This document shows, piece after piece, positions 27,596 through 36,490 of a stretch of 64,000 bases of DNA; within the stretch, counting starts at the first letter, position 1; each line of letters opens with the position of its first letter. The DNA comes from Tenacibaculum agarivorans (GTDB lineage: Bacteria; Bacteroidota; Bacteroidia; Flavobacteriales; Flavobacteriaceae). The notes under the pieces were generated by a model. The model was not told the origin of the DNA, did no database searches, and worked only from the letters and a program-made list of their open reading frames with translations. The stretch covers positions 1 through 64,000 of the forward strand of contig NZ_MSMP01000015.1 of NCBI RefSeq assembly GCF_001936575.1, in the 5' to 3' direction. The position numbers and the translations under genes are program-made.

Positions 27596-28504
27596 ATGCT
27601 AATGTGGATGTATTTAGGACTTTTGGCGGCTTTATTTTTAGGTTTACATAATTTATGTAAAAAACATGCGGTTCAAAATAATGAAGTATATCCTGTACTT
27701 TTAGGTACGCTCATCAGTGGACTTTTGGTTTTATTACCTTTTTATATAGGTACGCACTTCTTTCCTGAACAAACGCTACAAGCGGGATTTTTAATTCAAG
27801 ATATTCCTTTAGAAAAACATGGATATATCTTTATAAAATCCATGATTATGTGCTCTTCTTGGATATTAGCATACCAAGCCTTAAAACACCTACCTTTAAC
27901 CATAGTAGCTCCTATACGTTCAGGAGGACCATTTTTCACTTTTTTAGGCGCTCTTTTTATTTATCAAGAACGTCCTAATTTGTATCAGTGGATCGGTTTT
28001 TTCTTGATAATTTTCTCTGTCTATTTATACTCTCAAGTAGGAAAAAAAGAAGGTATTATTTTTAAAAGTAACAAATGGATTTATGCAATTATTGGTGCTA
28101 CTTTTTTAGGGGCTTCTAGCGGATTATATGATAAATTTTTAATTCAAAAAATACATTTGAATCCACAAACACTTCAGTTTTGGTTTTGTTTTTATTGTAT
28201 TGTTATTCTGCTGATCATTTTAAGTATTATTTGGTTTCCTAAACTAGAAAAAAGAAAAGCTTTTACATGGCGTTGGTCTATTCCTGCGGTAGGAATTTTA
28301 TTACAAACTGCAGATTACTTTTATTTTAAAGCTTTACAAGATCCTGAGGCTATGATTATGTTATTATCCGCTATTAAAAGAAGTCAACTCATTATTGCTG
28401 TAGTTATAGGTGGTATTGTATTTAAAGAAAAGAATAAACGTAAAAAGCTCTTACCTCTAGCTGGGATTATGATTGGAGTATTGTTGATTTTGTATTCTAA
28501 TTAG
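27596..28504 (+). CDS. EamA/DMT-family transporter
   Basis: A 302-aa membrane protein with about ten hydrophobic helices in two homologous halves, the drug/metabolite transporter layout. Typical marks are the helix 3-4 region WILAYQALKHLPLTIVAPIRSGGPFFTF and the second-half DYFYFKALQDPEAMIMLLSAIKRSQLI. The start could be the ATG at 27596 or 27602. A possible -7 box TAGTTTTG lies at 27567-27574, so it may have its own promoter. Substrate unknown; members export amino acids, metabolites or drugs. Confidence 0.85.
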   Translation: MLMWMYLGLLAALFLGLHNLCKKHAVQNNEVYPVLLGTLISGLLVLLPFYIGTHFFPEQTLQAGFLIQDIPLEKHGYIFIKSMIMCSSWILAYQALKHLPLTIVAPIRSGGPFFTFLGALFIYQERPNLYQWIGFFLIIFSVYLYSQVGKKEGIIFKSNKWIYAIIGATFLGASSGLYDKFLIQKIHLNPQTLQFWFCFYCIVILLIILSIIWFPKLEKRKAFTWRWSIPAVGILLQTADYFYFKALQDPEAMIMLLSAIKRSQLIIAVVIGGIVFKEKNKRKKLLPLAGIMIGVLLILYSN

Positions 28505-28551
28505 TTTTATAAATTTAAAAAGTTAAATTTTATTCAATCTTAAAAGAAGTG

Positions 28552-29145
28552 TTATCTAATACTTTTATGAAATTCTTCTTTGTAATAGTCTTCTTTTATT
28601 TTTCTTTCTTTGTACAGATTCAATATCTCATTTCTTTCTTCTAATGTTAAATTATATTCGATCTTTCTATTAAATATAGGTGGATAGTTACCAGATAAAT
28701 TTGTTATCTGATTGATTACATAATCAGAGATCATAAATTCATTAATAAAGCACCCTGAATTCACAGTTACAAAGGTTAAAGTATCATTTAAAGATTTTTT
28801 AAAAAGATGATATTTATCCAATGTGGAATTTTTCATTAATCCTGCGTAACACATGGCTTGTACTTCTCCACTTGGATAATATAATAACTTATTATACTCA
28901 AATGAAGTCAAATTGTTTAATACCCATCTTTGTCTTTTAATTTGATCTACATCAGTATAACTAAGCATACCATATTTATCAAACTTAACTATTGAATCTT
29001 TAACTTCTTTTCGAATTCCTTCCCACTTAAAATTCCATTTAGGTGTGTAATAGTTAGAAAATATAAATAAAACACCAACACATGTAAAAGTTAGTATTGG
29101 AAAAAAAACACTCACTTTTGGGTTATAATTTTTTCTCTTTTTCAT
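28552..29145 (-). CDS. Membrane-anchored protein of unknown function
   Basis: A 197-aa protein with one N-terminal hydrophobic helix (about residues 10-30) after a Lys/Arg-rich start, and a polar C-terminal part of about 165 residues, predicted outside the cytoplasm. It has tryptophans and a few strands but no motif I recognise; the last 40 residues are charged and helical (LTLEERNEILNLYKERKIK). It follows the gene at 29152 by 6 bp, so the two form a unit. Its stop is 48 bp from the EamA stop on the opposite strand. Confidence 0.6.
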   Translation of the reverse strand: MKKRKNYNPKVSVFFPILTFTCVGVLFIFSNYYTPKWNFKWEGIRKEVKDSIVKFDKYGMLSYTDVDQIKRQRWVLNNLTSFEYNKLLYYPSGEVQAMCYAGLMKNSTLDKYHLFKKSLNDTLTFVTVNSGCFINEFMISDYVINQITNLSGNYPPIFNRKIEYNLTLEERNEILNLYKERKIKEDYYKEEFHKSIR

Positions 29146-29151
29146 ATTACA

Positions 29152-29859
29152 TTATTCATTATCATAATAACGATCTCTCTTATTTCTATATTCAACTTTT
29201 TTTTGTTTCTGTTTTTGATCTAGAAAAGGTATGCTCCGGATAATGCTAAAAACCCATGTTTTCTTTTTCTCGTTATTCCAAAAGAAATCTTTATTAACAT
29301 TACATACAAAGTATAAATCATCTTCTCTATTGTAAACTACCCCAGACCATCCTTCTCTTCCATCCAATTCTTCTGTTACTATTATTCCCCCTTTTTCGTA
29401 TATGAAATTTTTAATTTTGTCAACATCTAAGGTTTCTCCAAAATTGACATAAAAAACTCTCCAATGAATAGATTCATAGCAACCAGATATTTCATTAATA
29501 TTAAATGGATAATAGGGATTCTTTTCTTTTGTATTATCTAGATCATATTCATAATCTTCCTCTATACCATTAACATATGAAGGAATATACTTTCCTTTAT
29601 ATTTTTTACAATCAATAAGAACCTCATATTGAATTACTGTGTCTCCTAATTGTTTGGCATATTGAACTTGACCACAGGGCATACTTTCAAACTTGTAACC
29701 ATTTTTAACTAATGATTTTAAAGTTAGATGTGAATTTAAGTGAAAAGGGTGCCAATAGGGCTCTGCACTTACCTTATTAGTAGCATTATAAAAATAAAAT
29801 AGATTTATTATAATTGAAACAAACAATATAAACCCCAGCAGTAATAATTTCTTATTCAT
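29152..29859 (-). CDS. Membrane-anchored or exported protein of unknown function
   Basis: A 235-aa protein with an N-terminal hydrophobic segment (residues 5-25) that may be a signal anchor. The remainder has many aromatic residues (Trp, Tyr) and three cysteines (MPCGQV, LIDCKKYKGKY, SGCYESI) besides a later VCNVN, which could form disulfides. No enzyme or binding motif is recognisable. It is the first gene of a two-gene unit with 28552-29145. The 220 bp upstream hold no gene. Confidence 0.6.
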   Translation of the reverse strand: MNKKLLLLGFILFVSIIINLFYFYNATNKVSAEPYWHPFHLNSHLTLKSLVKNGYKFESMPCGQVQYAKQLGDTVIQYEVLIDCKKYKGKYIPSYVNGIEEDYEYDLDNTKEKNPYYPFNINEISGCYESIHWRVFYVNFGETLDVDKIKNFIYEKGGIIVTEELDGREGWSGVVYNREDDLYFVCNVNKDFFWNNEKKKTWVFSIIRSIPFLDQKQKQKKVEYRNKRDRYYDNE

Positions 29860-30082
29860 AACATTTTTTCACATTCAAAAAACACGTATCAAAAAATGTT
29901 CCAAGAATTAGAAAAGTATCTATAAATTCTTTAGAATGCTTTCTTTTTGAATTTCTAAATGAACTAATATCGTTTTTTCCATTTTATATATTTTTACATT
30001 ACAAATATGCCTTCTAAAAATTAGGTGCAATTGTAAAAAAACGACATCCAGTTAAAAAGTTATTCAAACAGTTCTTTTTACG

Positions 30083-30517
30083 CTATTTTGAAAAGGAAAA
30101 ATGACGAAATACAAATAAAACTATCAAACCAGCACATATATAAAAGAAATTTATCCAAGCAATTTTATATGCTGAACAGTAAAAAGCTATGGTAGACAAT
30201 TCATATATTAAATGTATAAAATCATACTGCTTAAATGTGCTCTCTTTTATACTTTGTAATCTTTCGGGAAATGATTTTTTCTTTACTATTAAAACATAAT
30301 GAACTCCTATTAATACTATAGCTAGTGCTATTACACTTGTATTTAGTATTGTTTCTTCAATATTTTGTATGTTAAAATCTAATTGTAATGTAATTAGAAA
30401 GATATTGACAGCATGTAATATTGAAGTATGGCTTAATGCTGACCAAGTTGGAGATAACCAACTCATATTTGATAAATAATAATATCTCGAAGTTAAAATC
30501 TTTGTGTACAAATTCAT
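30083..30517 (-). CDS. Small integral membrane protein of unknown function
   Basis: A 144-aa protein with about four hydrophobic helices (near residues 28-46, 60-80, 97-115 and 120-138). No motif I recognise. It stands alone between the two-gene unit at 28552-29859 and the large membrane protein gene at 30615. Confidence 0.5.
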   Translation of the reverse strand: MNLYTKILTSRYYYLSNMSWLSPTWSALSHTSILHAVNIFLITLQLDFNIQNIEETILNTSVIALAIVLIGVHYVLIVKKKSFPERLQSIKESTFKQYDFIHLIYELSTIAFYCSAYKIAWINFFYICAGLIVLFVFRHFSFSK

Positions 30518-30614
30518 TTTGAAAAAAGCAAATTATACATAATAATCACCTTCGATTTCGACAAGCTCAATCTCCATATAAACTTCATTATCAAATTTGC
30601 ACATTGATAAATTA

Positions 30615-32321
30615 CTACATTCCTTTCTTCTCTCCCAATGCTTTTATCGAATCTATTTGTTTTTGAAGTTTATCTATCTCTATTTTATTTTTCTGTTCAT
30701 TTAGCATAGTTTTCATCGAATCTAACTGCACTTTACTTTGCTCTTCAAATAAATTGTTGTTGATCTTAAAATAATCGTTAGACCTTTCACTTTCTTTCCA
30801 AGCTTCTCCTAGCTGCTCAAATACATTTACATCCCATTTACTTGGGTGTTTTGCATCTATCCAAACTACATCTCTATATTCACTATCAATTAGCGCTAAG
30901 TCTGGCGTAGCAGAGCCATCAAAATTACTTGATTCATCACGTACAGCAGAAATAGTTCCTAAGAAAAACATACGCTTTCTACCTGCAATATTTTTAATGT
31001 AAGGTCTAAACTCTACAGGTTTGTTTACCGACCAATCAAATTCTTTTCTTGATTCAATTACTTTTAAAGGCATTGCCGAAACTCCAGCATATCCTTGCTT
31101 TTTAGATGCGTGATCGTAATAATATAATTTATCCGTTCCATCAGCAGGTATAAAAACACTAAAAGTTAAACTAGTACGCTCATCTCCTACAGGTTCTAAT
31201 CCAAACCAGTGATATAATCCACTATACGCATCTAAACTTGTATCTGAAAAATTGAAATCTGTTACAAAAGGTTGTTGATTTTGATCGTCGGGTAAATCTG
31301 GTATTTTCACTGCAGTTTTCATATTCCACGGTAAAGGATCACTAAATCCTCCTAAAAACTTTAACGACTCTGCTTGTAATCGAGATACTTTTTCAGCCAA
31401 TGTATTCTGACGTGTTAAATATGGATAATTTCGCATCTCTTTTGGTGAAATATAAGTTCCCTTTCCAAAGAAAATACGCTCAAGATAATCGTTAAAGTCG
31501 TGAGCACCATTTTCAATCACCATCACCCCTCCAAAACTTGGATAAGGAAAGAAAAATCCTTTCCATTTAATTAAACTGACCACTTGTACCCAAGCTCCTT
31601 TATCATTTTTCATATAGTAAGTATCGCTTGGTTCCATGGTAAATAATTGGAAAATATTGAAACGTTGTACTACTGCATTGTAAGTGTTTCTACTAAACTT
31701 TAATGATTCCCCTATAGAAAAGGTAACTGGAATTCTATTCTCACTTGAAAATCTTGGAAAAGGTGTAGTACTAGATACCGCAAAAACCTCCTCAGTATTG
31801 TCTGTCATACCTTGCCATGCGTATTTTTCTGTCGGTTGTATGGCCATTGTCCATTTATTAATAGAATCTATACGAACCAAGTGAGGTAAGGATACATCTT
31901 TAGTTTCTCCTACTGATTCGTTTGCCATTGAAAAAATATTCATTAAGGGTTGAATTCGTTCATTTTGAGTTAGAGGTAATTCACTAATTTCAATTTTATT
32001 TAAATCGTTGAACACATTATATGTTTTTACATAATCGTACATTTTATAGTGCCAACCTGCAACATATAATACGCCAAAGAATAACAACATTCCTAATAAA
32101 GTAACTATTCTGTAGCCTGCTCCTGATGTTCTTCTAAACTTTCGAATTCCTAAAAACAGTACTGTACATGATAATAGAATTATAAAAAAGTATTTTCTGA
32201 TGTAAAGCAATGCTGGTTGAATATCATCTCTTAGTGTAAATAAAATCACTAATAGGACAATACTCCAAAATATAACTACGAACTTTTGTTTAGCTCCTTT
32301 ATTCCAATAGTTTTTTATCAT
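30615..32321 (-). CDS. Large membrane-anchored protein of unknown function with coiled-coil tail
   Basis: A 568-aa protein. The first 110 residues hold three hydrophobic helices (about 14-30, 40-58 and 70-90). The rest, about 450 residues, is soluble, probably periplasmic, with mixed beta-strand patterns and many aromatic residues (WQGMTDNTEEVFAVSSTTPF, TYYMKNDKGAWVQVVSLI). The end is a Lys/Glu/Gln-rich helix with heptad spacing (MLNEQKNKIEIDKLQKQID), a likely coiled coil. No known domain. Upstream lies the interspersed element (32361-32640), so it is probably not part of the AAA+ gene train beyond it. Confidence 0.65.
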   Translation of the reverse strand: MIKNYWNKGAKQKFVVIFWSIVLLVILFTLRDDIQPALLYIRKYFFIILLSCTVLFLGIRKFRRTSGAGYRIVTLLGMLLFFGVLYVAGWHYKMYDYVKTYNVFNDLNKIEISELPLTQNERIQPLMNIFSMANESVGETKDVSLPHLVRIDSINKWTMAIQPTEKYAWQGMTDNTEEVFAVSSTTPFPRFSSENRIPVTFSIGESLKFSRNTYNAVVQRFNIFQLFTMEPSDTYYMKNDKGAWVQVVSLIKWKGFFFPYPSFGGVMVIENGAHDFNDYLERIFFGKGTYISPKEMRNYPYLTRQNTLAEKVSRLQAESLKFLGGFSDPLPWNMKTAVKIPDLPDDQNQQPFVTDFNFSDTSLDAYSGLYHWFGLEPVGDERTSLTFSVFIPADGTDKLYYYDHASKKQGYAGVSAMPLKVIESRKEFDWSVNKPVEFRPYIKNIAGRKRMFFLGTISAVRDESSNFDGSATPDLALIDSEYRDVVWIDAKHPSKWDVNVFEQLGEAWKESERSNDYFKINNNLFEEQSKVQLDSMKTMLNEQKNKIEIDKLQKQIDSIKALGEKKGM

Positions 32322-32360
32322 TTTATTTGATTTTTTGATGTTGAGATTTAGATTGTACTA

Positions 32361-32640
32361 TTATTGACGTCTTTTGCAATGTGATAAAAATAAGATATTT
32401 TAATAATACATAAATTAATAATTCCCTCTCCTTTGTCTTGATACAAAGGAGCAAAAATCAAGACTGGAATGATAAGAATTTAAAAATACTACAGCATATC
32501 CAACCACAGATGAAAAGAACTCGCTATCGCTCAAACAGCTTTTCATCTTTCACCCAACCCTGCTGCCTTGATTTTTAAAAATTCTTATCAATAGGTCGTT
32601 TTGTTAGTAATACGTCATTTTATCAATTTTTTAAAGTGTT
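32361..32640. repeat. Interspersed structured element, copy A
   Basis: Non-coding repeat, highly similar to 51121-51420 (copy B). Nested inverted repeats are visible: CTCCTTTG/CAAAGGAG (about 32428-32451), an AAAATCAAG (32453-32461) / CTTGATTTT (32567-32575) pair, TGATAAGAATT (from 32470) with AATTCTTATCA (to 32590), and a central GATGAAAAG/CTTTTCATC pair (32509-32546). No protein frame is conserved between the copies. It fills most of the gap between the genes at 32321 and 32865. Confidence 0.8.
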
Positions 32641-32864
32641 TAAATGGTTTCTCGATCTGACATTTTACCTTTAACTAAATTCTATTTCTTTATTTTTTTT
32701 CCGTTTGTATAATAGTTTTTTGTTACTTCTTTATCACAAGAATAACAAAATTCTTCTCCATGTTTTTTCTTTCCTTTATACTCACAACTATAAATTAGTT
32801 TACCTAAACTATATTTCTCTACTAATTTTTTTATTTCATTTTTATCATAGTATACTATCTCTTT

Positions 32865-33191
32865 CTAATTATTTTTAGGTAACCCGTATTTTATCTCTTT
32901 TGATAAAAAAACTCCATCGTAATATCCATATATGTATTTATTTGAAATAGCCTTCCCTTTTCCATTAAAATATATATTTACAAATTTTAAAACTCCTTTA
33001 TCATATTTTGACTCACGAACTAAATGACCATTTCTTCTAACTTTTTCGGTATACCCGGAAAATATCTCATTGTTAGATTCTTTTCTTACTATTCCATTTT
33101 CGTCCTCGTACACTTCATTTTCGTATAATCTTTCTTGAGAAAAAAGAAAAACACTAAAAAAACAGAAAATCAAATAATATATCTTTTTCAT
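32865..33191 (-). CDS. Exported MORN-like protein, probably truncated by an in-frame stop
   Basis: A 108-aa protein with a signal peptide (residues 1-18, ending LFSQ) and short YxxGxxxxxxYxxG-like turns (SGYTEKVRRNGHLVRESKYDKG, YFNGKGKAI, YGYYDGVFLSKEIKYG) as in MORN-like variant repeats of Bacteroidetes. The reading frame continues without shift after the TAG stop at 32865-32867 for 60 further codons to a second TAG at 32682. That continuation has the same composition (KEIVYYDKNEIKKLVEKY, GKKKHGEEFCYSCDKEV). I infer a full protein of about 169 aa cut by a nonsense change. The gene follows the two-TM protein gene, separated by the heptad repeat at 33234-33268. Confidence 0.6.
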   Translation of the reverse strand: MKKIYYLIFCFFSVFLFSQERLYENEVYEDENGIVRKESNNEIFSGYTEKVRRNGHLVRESKYDKGVLKFVNIYFNGKGKAISNKYIYGYYDGVFLSKEIKYGLPKNN

Positions 33192-33233
33192 TTTACATCA
33201 GATTTATTGATCACTTCACCTCCAACTCCGTGA

Positions 33234-33268
33234 TTCGGGCTTCGGGCTTTAGGCTTCAGGCTTTAAAT
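33234..33268. repeat. Heptad DNA repeat R1
   Basis: Five 7-bp units (TTCGGGC TTCGGGC TTTAGGC TTCAGGC TTTAAAT) end exactly at the stop codon of the minus-strand gene at 33269. Consensus TTNNGGC, unlike the ACTG type of the other arrays in this gene train but with the same period. Confidence 0.75.
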
Positions 33269-33793
33269 CTACAAATACCCTTTATCTTTTAATCGTTCTC
33301 TTGCGCTCTTTTTCTCTTCTTCAGGTTGTTCTTTTGTGCTTTTTATTTCTTCTTTCACCTCTTCTTTTTCTTCAGATTTTAAATCTTCAATAAAATCTTT
33401 TCCTTTCTCAATAGTATTTTGTACTAAATCTCCAATAGAATCTGTATGTTCATCAATAATTTCCGACGACTTAAATATTCCACCTGCTATATATGTTCCA
33501 ATTAATGTACCTACAATCATAGATGCAAATGCTGAAATAGTTGCAAAATCAATAGGAATTAAAAATCGTATGATTACAATAGCGACTAAAAATAATACGG
33601 AAACAAATACCAATCGTAATACAAAAGGTTGGTTATATACAAAGCCTTTAGTATCCGCAGCTTTCATTTGTAATTCTTTTGAATTCATTAACTTATCAAA
33701 GAAACGATACAAACTATTTCCCTTAGATTCTCTCCAGTACCAAATTAGTCCGAATAAAATGGCTGCTACAAATAAAATTAGTTCTAGTGTCAT
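33269..33793 (-). CDS. Two-TM membrane protein with charged C-terminal tail
   Basis: A 174-aa protein. A first hydrophobic helix is at residues 3-17; two longer ones lie at about 58-78 and 85-105, the second glycine-rich (ASMIVGTLIGTYIAGGIF). The C-terminal 60 residues are highly charged (Glu/Lys-rich, ending ARERLKDKGYL) and probably cytoplasmic. No family recognised. It follows the 413-aa protein gene in the AAA+ gene train, with heptad repeats on both sides (33234-33268 and 33814-33869). Confidence 0.65.
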   Translation of the reverse strand: MTLELILFVAAILFGLIWYWRESKGNSLYRFFDKLMNSKELQMKAADTKGFVYNQPFVLRLVFVSVLFLVAIVIIRFLIPIDFATISAFASMIVGTLIGTYIAGGIFKSSEIIDEHTDSIGDLVQNTIEKGKDFIEDLKSEEKEEVKEEIKSTKEQPEEEKKSARERLKDKGYL

Positions 33794-33813
33794 ATTTTTT
33801 TAGTTTTAAGTGT

Positions 33814-33869
33814 TCAGTCCTCAGTTGGCAGTAATCTGTATACTGCCTACTGTAAACTGAAAACTATTA
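33814..33869. repeat. Heptad DNA repeat R2
   Basis: Eight 7-bp units in strict register (TCAGTCC TCAGTTG GCAGTAA TCTGTAT ACTGCCT ACTGTAA ACTGAAA ACTATTA). The unit flips from CAGT to ACTG type half way, so GGCAGTA/TACTGCC form a hairpin in the transcript. The last unit contains the stop codon of the minus-strand gene at 33867. Confidence 0.8.
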
Positions 33870-35108
33870 ATTTTTCAGTGCTCCTTGTATTGTCTTAATT
33901 ACCCAGTCTCTCATGTCATCGTCCCATGTTTTATACTGTTTATAAAACTCTTCTTTATCATACCAATATAAAAACAAAACATCTTTAGCTGAAATACTTA
34001 CTAAAAGTTTCCAAATTAGATCTTGTTCATTTGGTTTTAATGATGAATGCGGATTATGTAAAGCTACATATACTTCTTCATCTACAATATCTTCTATTTT
34101 AACAAAAGTCCCTGATTCCTTTTTTTCTAGATATCGATCAATACTCATTACTTTTTTTCGAGCATTCAAATCTATTCTGTTCAAGTAACTTTTAAACAAT
34201 ACAGGGTCGTCTAAAATTTTGTCTACAGGATGATTCTTTTCTTCTAATTCTTCCGAAAGTAAAAACTTCTTTATACGTTCATGACGCTTTTGCGTAATTT
34301 TAGAATTCATATCGAATTCAATAATTAAATGAGAACGTAGTTTATCGATTAATTCATCGTGAGCGATATGATACATCAACACATCATTAGAAGTATCTTT
34401 TATTGCTTCTTTATAAGCATCAATATCTTGAAATACTAGAATTGGTGATAAGAAACTTTTAATCACAAAAATACCTCCGAAAGCTTCTGTGTGAAACGAT
34501 TCTACATTATATACTATATTTTTTAACTCTACAACTCGTTCTCTTAAATCACCATATTGATTTGCAGAATCTAATAGTTTTTGATGTAAATCTTCATCAA
34601 TAAAATTATTATCCTTATTAAATGCTTCTATCAATGCTAATTGATCTTTTCGAGCCTGATCTAAATCGTCAGCCAAATGAAATCGTACAATGACATCTTT
34701 ATATTTTAATACATCTAAAGGCTCATAAAACACATCTATTTTTTGATCAAAATCTACACAAATAGCAGAATCTCTAGTAATATTTTCGATATTATGCTGA
34801 TGTGTTTTAAATACCATTTTCATTAACTCCCTATCAAACGAATGGTAGGGATTGTACACTGGTAATCCTTTTTGAAGTGGAGTAATTATAATACAATGTG
34901 GATTTGCTTCTCCATTATTTAAATAATGAGTTTCTCCTTTTTCTTCAGCTACTTCAGGACTCCAACCAATTCCATCAATAAAAAAAGAAGTTAACTTAGT
35001 TTCTGTAAAACCTAATTTTACTAAACATTTATTATAACGCTCTACAAGTTTTCCGCTTATAGAAATTAATTCTCCTTTATATAAATCTGCTTCTTTTAGT
35101 TTTTGCAT
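33867..35108 (-). CDS. Uncharacterised 413-aa protein (DUF6638-like)
   Basis: A soluble 413-aa protein without signal peptide or TM helix. It begins with a helical stretch, then GIGWSPEVAEEKGETHYLNNGEANPHCIIITPLQ, and contains VFYEPLDVLKYKDVIVRFHL. The C-terminal half is helical and charged, ending LLVSISAKDVLFLYWYDKEEFYKQYKTW and a tryptophan-rich tail. I recall proteins of this size and look in Flavobacteriia under the name DUF6638, but not with certainty. Function unknown. Its start overlaps the end of the NudK-like gene by 13 bp, showing translational coupling within the AAA+ gene train. Confidence 0.7.
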   Translation of the reverse strand: MQKLKEADLYKGELISISGKLVERYNKCLVKLGFTETKLTSFFIDGIGWSPEVAEEKGETHYLNNGEANPHCIIITPLQKGLPVYNPYHSFDRELMKMVFKTHQHNIENITRDSAICVDFDQKIDVFYEPLDVLKYKDVIVRFHLADDLDQARKDQLALIEAFNKDNNFIDEDLHQKLLDSANQYGDLRERVVELKNIVYNVESFHTEAFGGIFVIKSFLSPILVFQDIDAYKEAIKDTSNDVLMYHIAHDELIDKLRSHLIIEFDMNSKITQKRHERIKKFLLSEELEEKNHPVDKILDDPVLFKSYLNRIDLNARKKVMSIDRYLEKKESGTFVKIEDIVDEEVYVALHNPHSSLKPNEQDLIWKLLVSISAKDVLFLYWYDKEEFYKQYKTWDDDMRDWVIKTIQGALKN

Positions 35109-35704
35109 TCCAATAACTTATGAATTTGGGCATATTGTATTAACATGGTTGTTCTCGCATCTTTTATTTCTTGATTTTCGATCATCTGAAGTACTTTTGG
35201 AAAAAGTAACTCCAATACTTCTATTTCTTCACCTTCTTCCTCTACTCCACCTCCATCATTGATTTTCATATCATCAGAATATTCTGCAATATACATGAAT
35301 GATTTTTCTGTAGTCGCTCCTGGAGATATATACGATTCAAAAACTTGTTTCACCTCTTTTATTTCATAGCCTACTTCTTCTTTTACTTCTCTAATTACGC
35401 AATCTTTAGGATTTTCATTAGCATCGATAGATCCTGCACAAACTTCTATAGACATTGCGTCCTCTGGTGTATTTTCATCATAAATAGCCATTCTAAACTG
35501 TTTAGTCAAAATAACCGAGTTTTTCTTTGTATTATATAACAAAATACAGGTTCCACTACCTCTATCATAACTTTCTCTAGATAGTCTTTTCCAAGTTCCA
35601 TCTTTAAACAAGAAGTCGTAATCTATTCTATGTAATGTTGCCCATTCTTTAGACAAAATAGTTTGCACAACATTTTTTAATCTGTTTTTCATTTTTAATG
35701 TCAA
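35096..35704 (-). CDS. nudK: Nudix hydrolase, GDP-mannose pyrophosphatase (NudK)-like
   Basis: A 202-aa Nudix enzyme. The Nudix box is complete: G, five residues, E, seven residues, then REVKEEVGYE (residues about 89-111). It matches E. coli NudK as I remember it in several stretches: TLHRIDYDF, SYDRGSGTCILLYNTKKNSVIL, KQFRMA, SYISPGATTEKSFMYIAEYSD and GGGVEEEGEEIEVLEL. NudK hydrolyses GDP-mannose to GMP and mannose 1-phosphate; related members act on ADP-ribose. The likely start codon is the first or second Met. It overlaps the next gene by 13 bp and lies 9 bp after the YwqG-like gene. A link between nucleotide-sugar turnover and the AAA+ ATPase is not known to me. Confidence 0.85.
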   Translation of the reverse strand: MTLKMKNRLKNVVQTILSKEWATLHRIDYDFLFKDGTWKRLSRESYDRGSGTCILLYNTKKNSVILTKQFRMAIYDENTPEDAMSIEVCAGSIDANENPKDCVIREVKEEVGYEIKEVKQVFESYISPGATTEKSFMYIAEYSDDMKINDGGGVEEEGEEIEVLELLFPKVLQMIENQEIKDARTTMLIQYAQIHKLLECKN

Positions 35705-35713
35705 TACTATTAA

Positions 35714-36481
35714 TCAACAACAATCCCAATAAAAATAGGCTTTTGAAAAATCTTTATTTTTCAAATTTTCTCTGTCTATAAAAATATGTCCAACTCCACT
35801 ATCTCCAAACATGATTTCATCATCAACAGCTATTTGCAATAGTTGAACATCATTTGATTTTCCTTCTTCATAATTTCTAGGGTCTGATTGCGTAAAGTCT
35901 GCATATCCACCAATTTTATGAATTCTAGCATCAAAATAATCATCCATCTCCTCTTCTTTATCTCCTTCAAGACTTTCTACAAATTCCCAATAGCCTAAAC
36001 CGTCAAATTGAAAATCGAACTGAGAATCTTCAGAACATCCTTTGTCTATAGATTTCTCAAATGATAAACTGTGTACCATATACACGGGAGAATCATCATA
36101 ATCTTTTTCCGTAAGAAAAGAAAAATCTTCAATTCTAGATTTATTTAATTCTTCTTTGGTATGATATACAATTTTATAATCATCATCATACCAATCATCA
36201 GAAGATAAGAATAGCTGTAAAATTCCTTCTTTGGGATAATGTTCTAACTTAGGAATTTCCTCAAAATTCAACTGAGCAATTAAAATCATAGGTTTATTGT
36301 TCAGGTCTTTTGGATATTCTTTGTTTAAAGGAAAAAATGGTTTTCCTAAAAACTTACTTTCTTGTATTCCTAAACTATCCTCAAGTATATTTTCTTGTAT
36401 AGGTGTTACTATTATTTTTACAAACTCTCGTTCGTATTTTTTAAGCTCAGATTCATATTTTTTCAGAAAATCAGGAATCAT
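35714..36481 (-). CDS. YwqG family (DUF1963) protein
   Basis: A 255-aa acidic soluble protein. The YwqG/DUF1963 pattern is visible: SKFLGKPFFPLNKEYPKD, PMILIAQLNFEEIP, YPKEGILQLFLSSDDWYDDDY, then near the end GGYADFTQSDPR, LLQIAVDDEIMFGDSGVGHIFI and a final YFYWDCC. Family function is unknown; members are often next to toxin or immunity genes. Here it is 9 bp after the AAA+ ATPase gene and 9 bp before the NudK-like gene, so it is part of the same transcript. Confidence 0.85.
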   Translation of the reverse strand: MIPDFLKKYESELKKYEREFVKIIVTPIQENILEDSLGIQESKFLGKPFFPLNKEYPKDLNNKPMILIAQLNFEEIPKLEHYPKEGILQLFLSSDDWYDDDYKIVYHTKEELNKSRIEDFSFLTEKDYDDSPVYMVHSLSFEKSIDKGCSEDSQFDFQFDGLGYWEFVESLEGDKEEEMDDYFDARIHKIGGYADFTQSDPRNYEEGKSNDVQLLQIAVDDEIMFGDSGVGHIFIDRENLKNKDFSKAYFYWDCC

Positions 36482-36490
36482 ATTTTTAAA

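Noticed and set aside
33814..33869. Heptad arrays as a CRISPR-like repeat
   Set aside because: The units are only 7 bp, contiguous and degenerate, with no spacers and no cas genes nearby.
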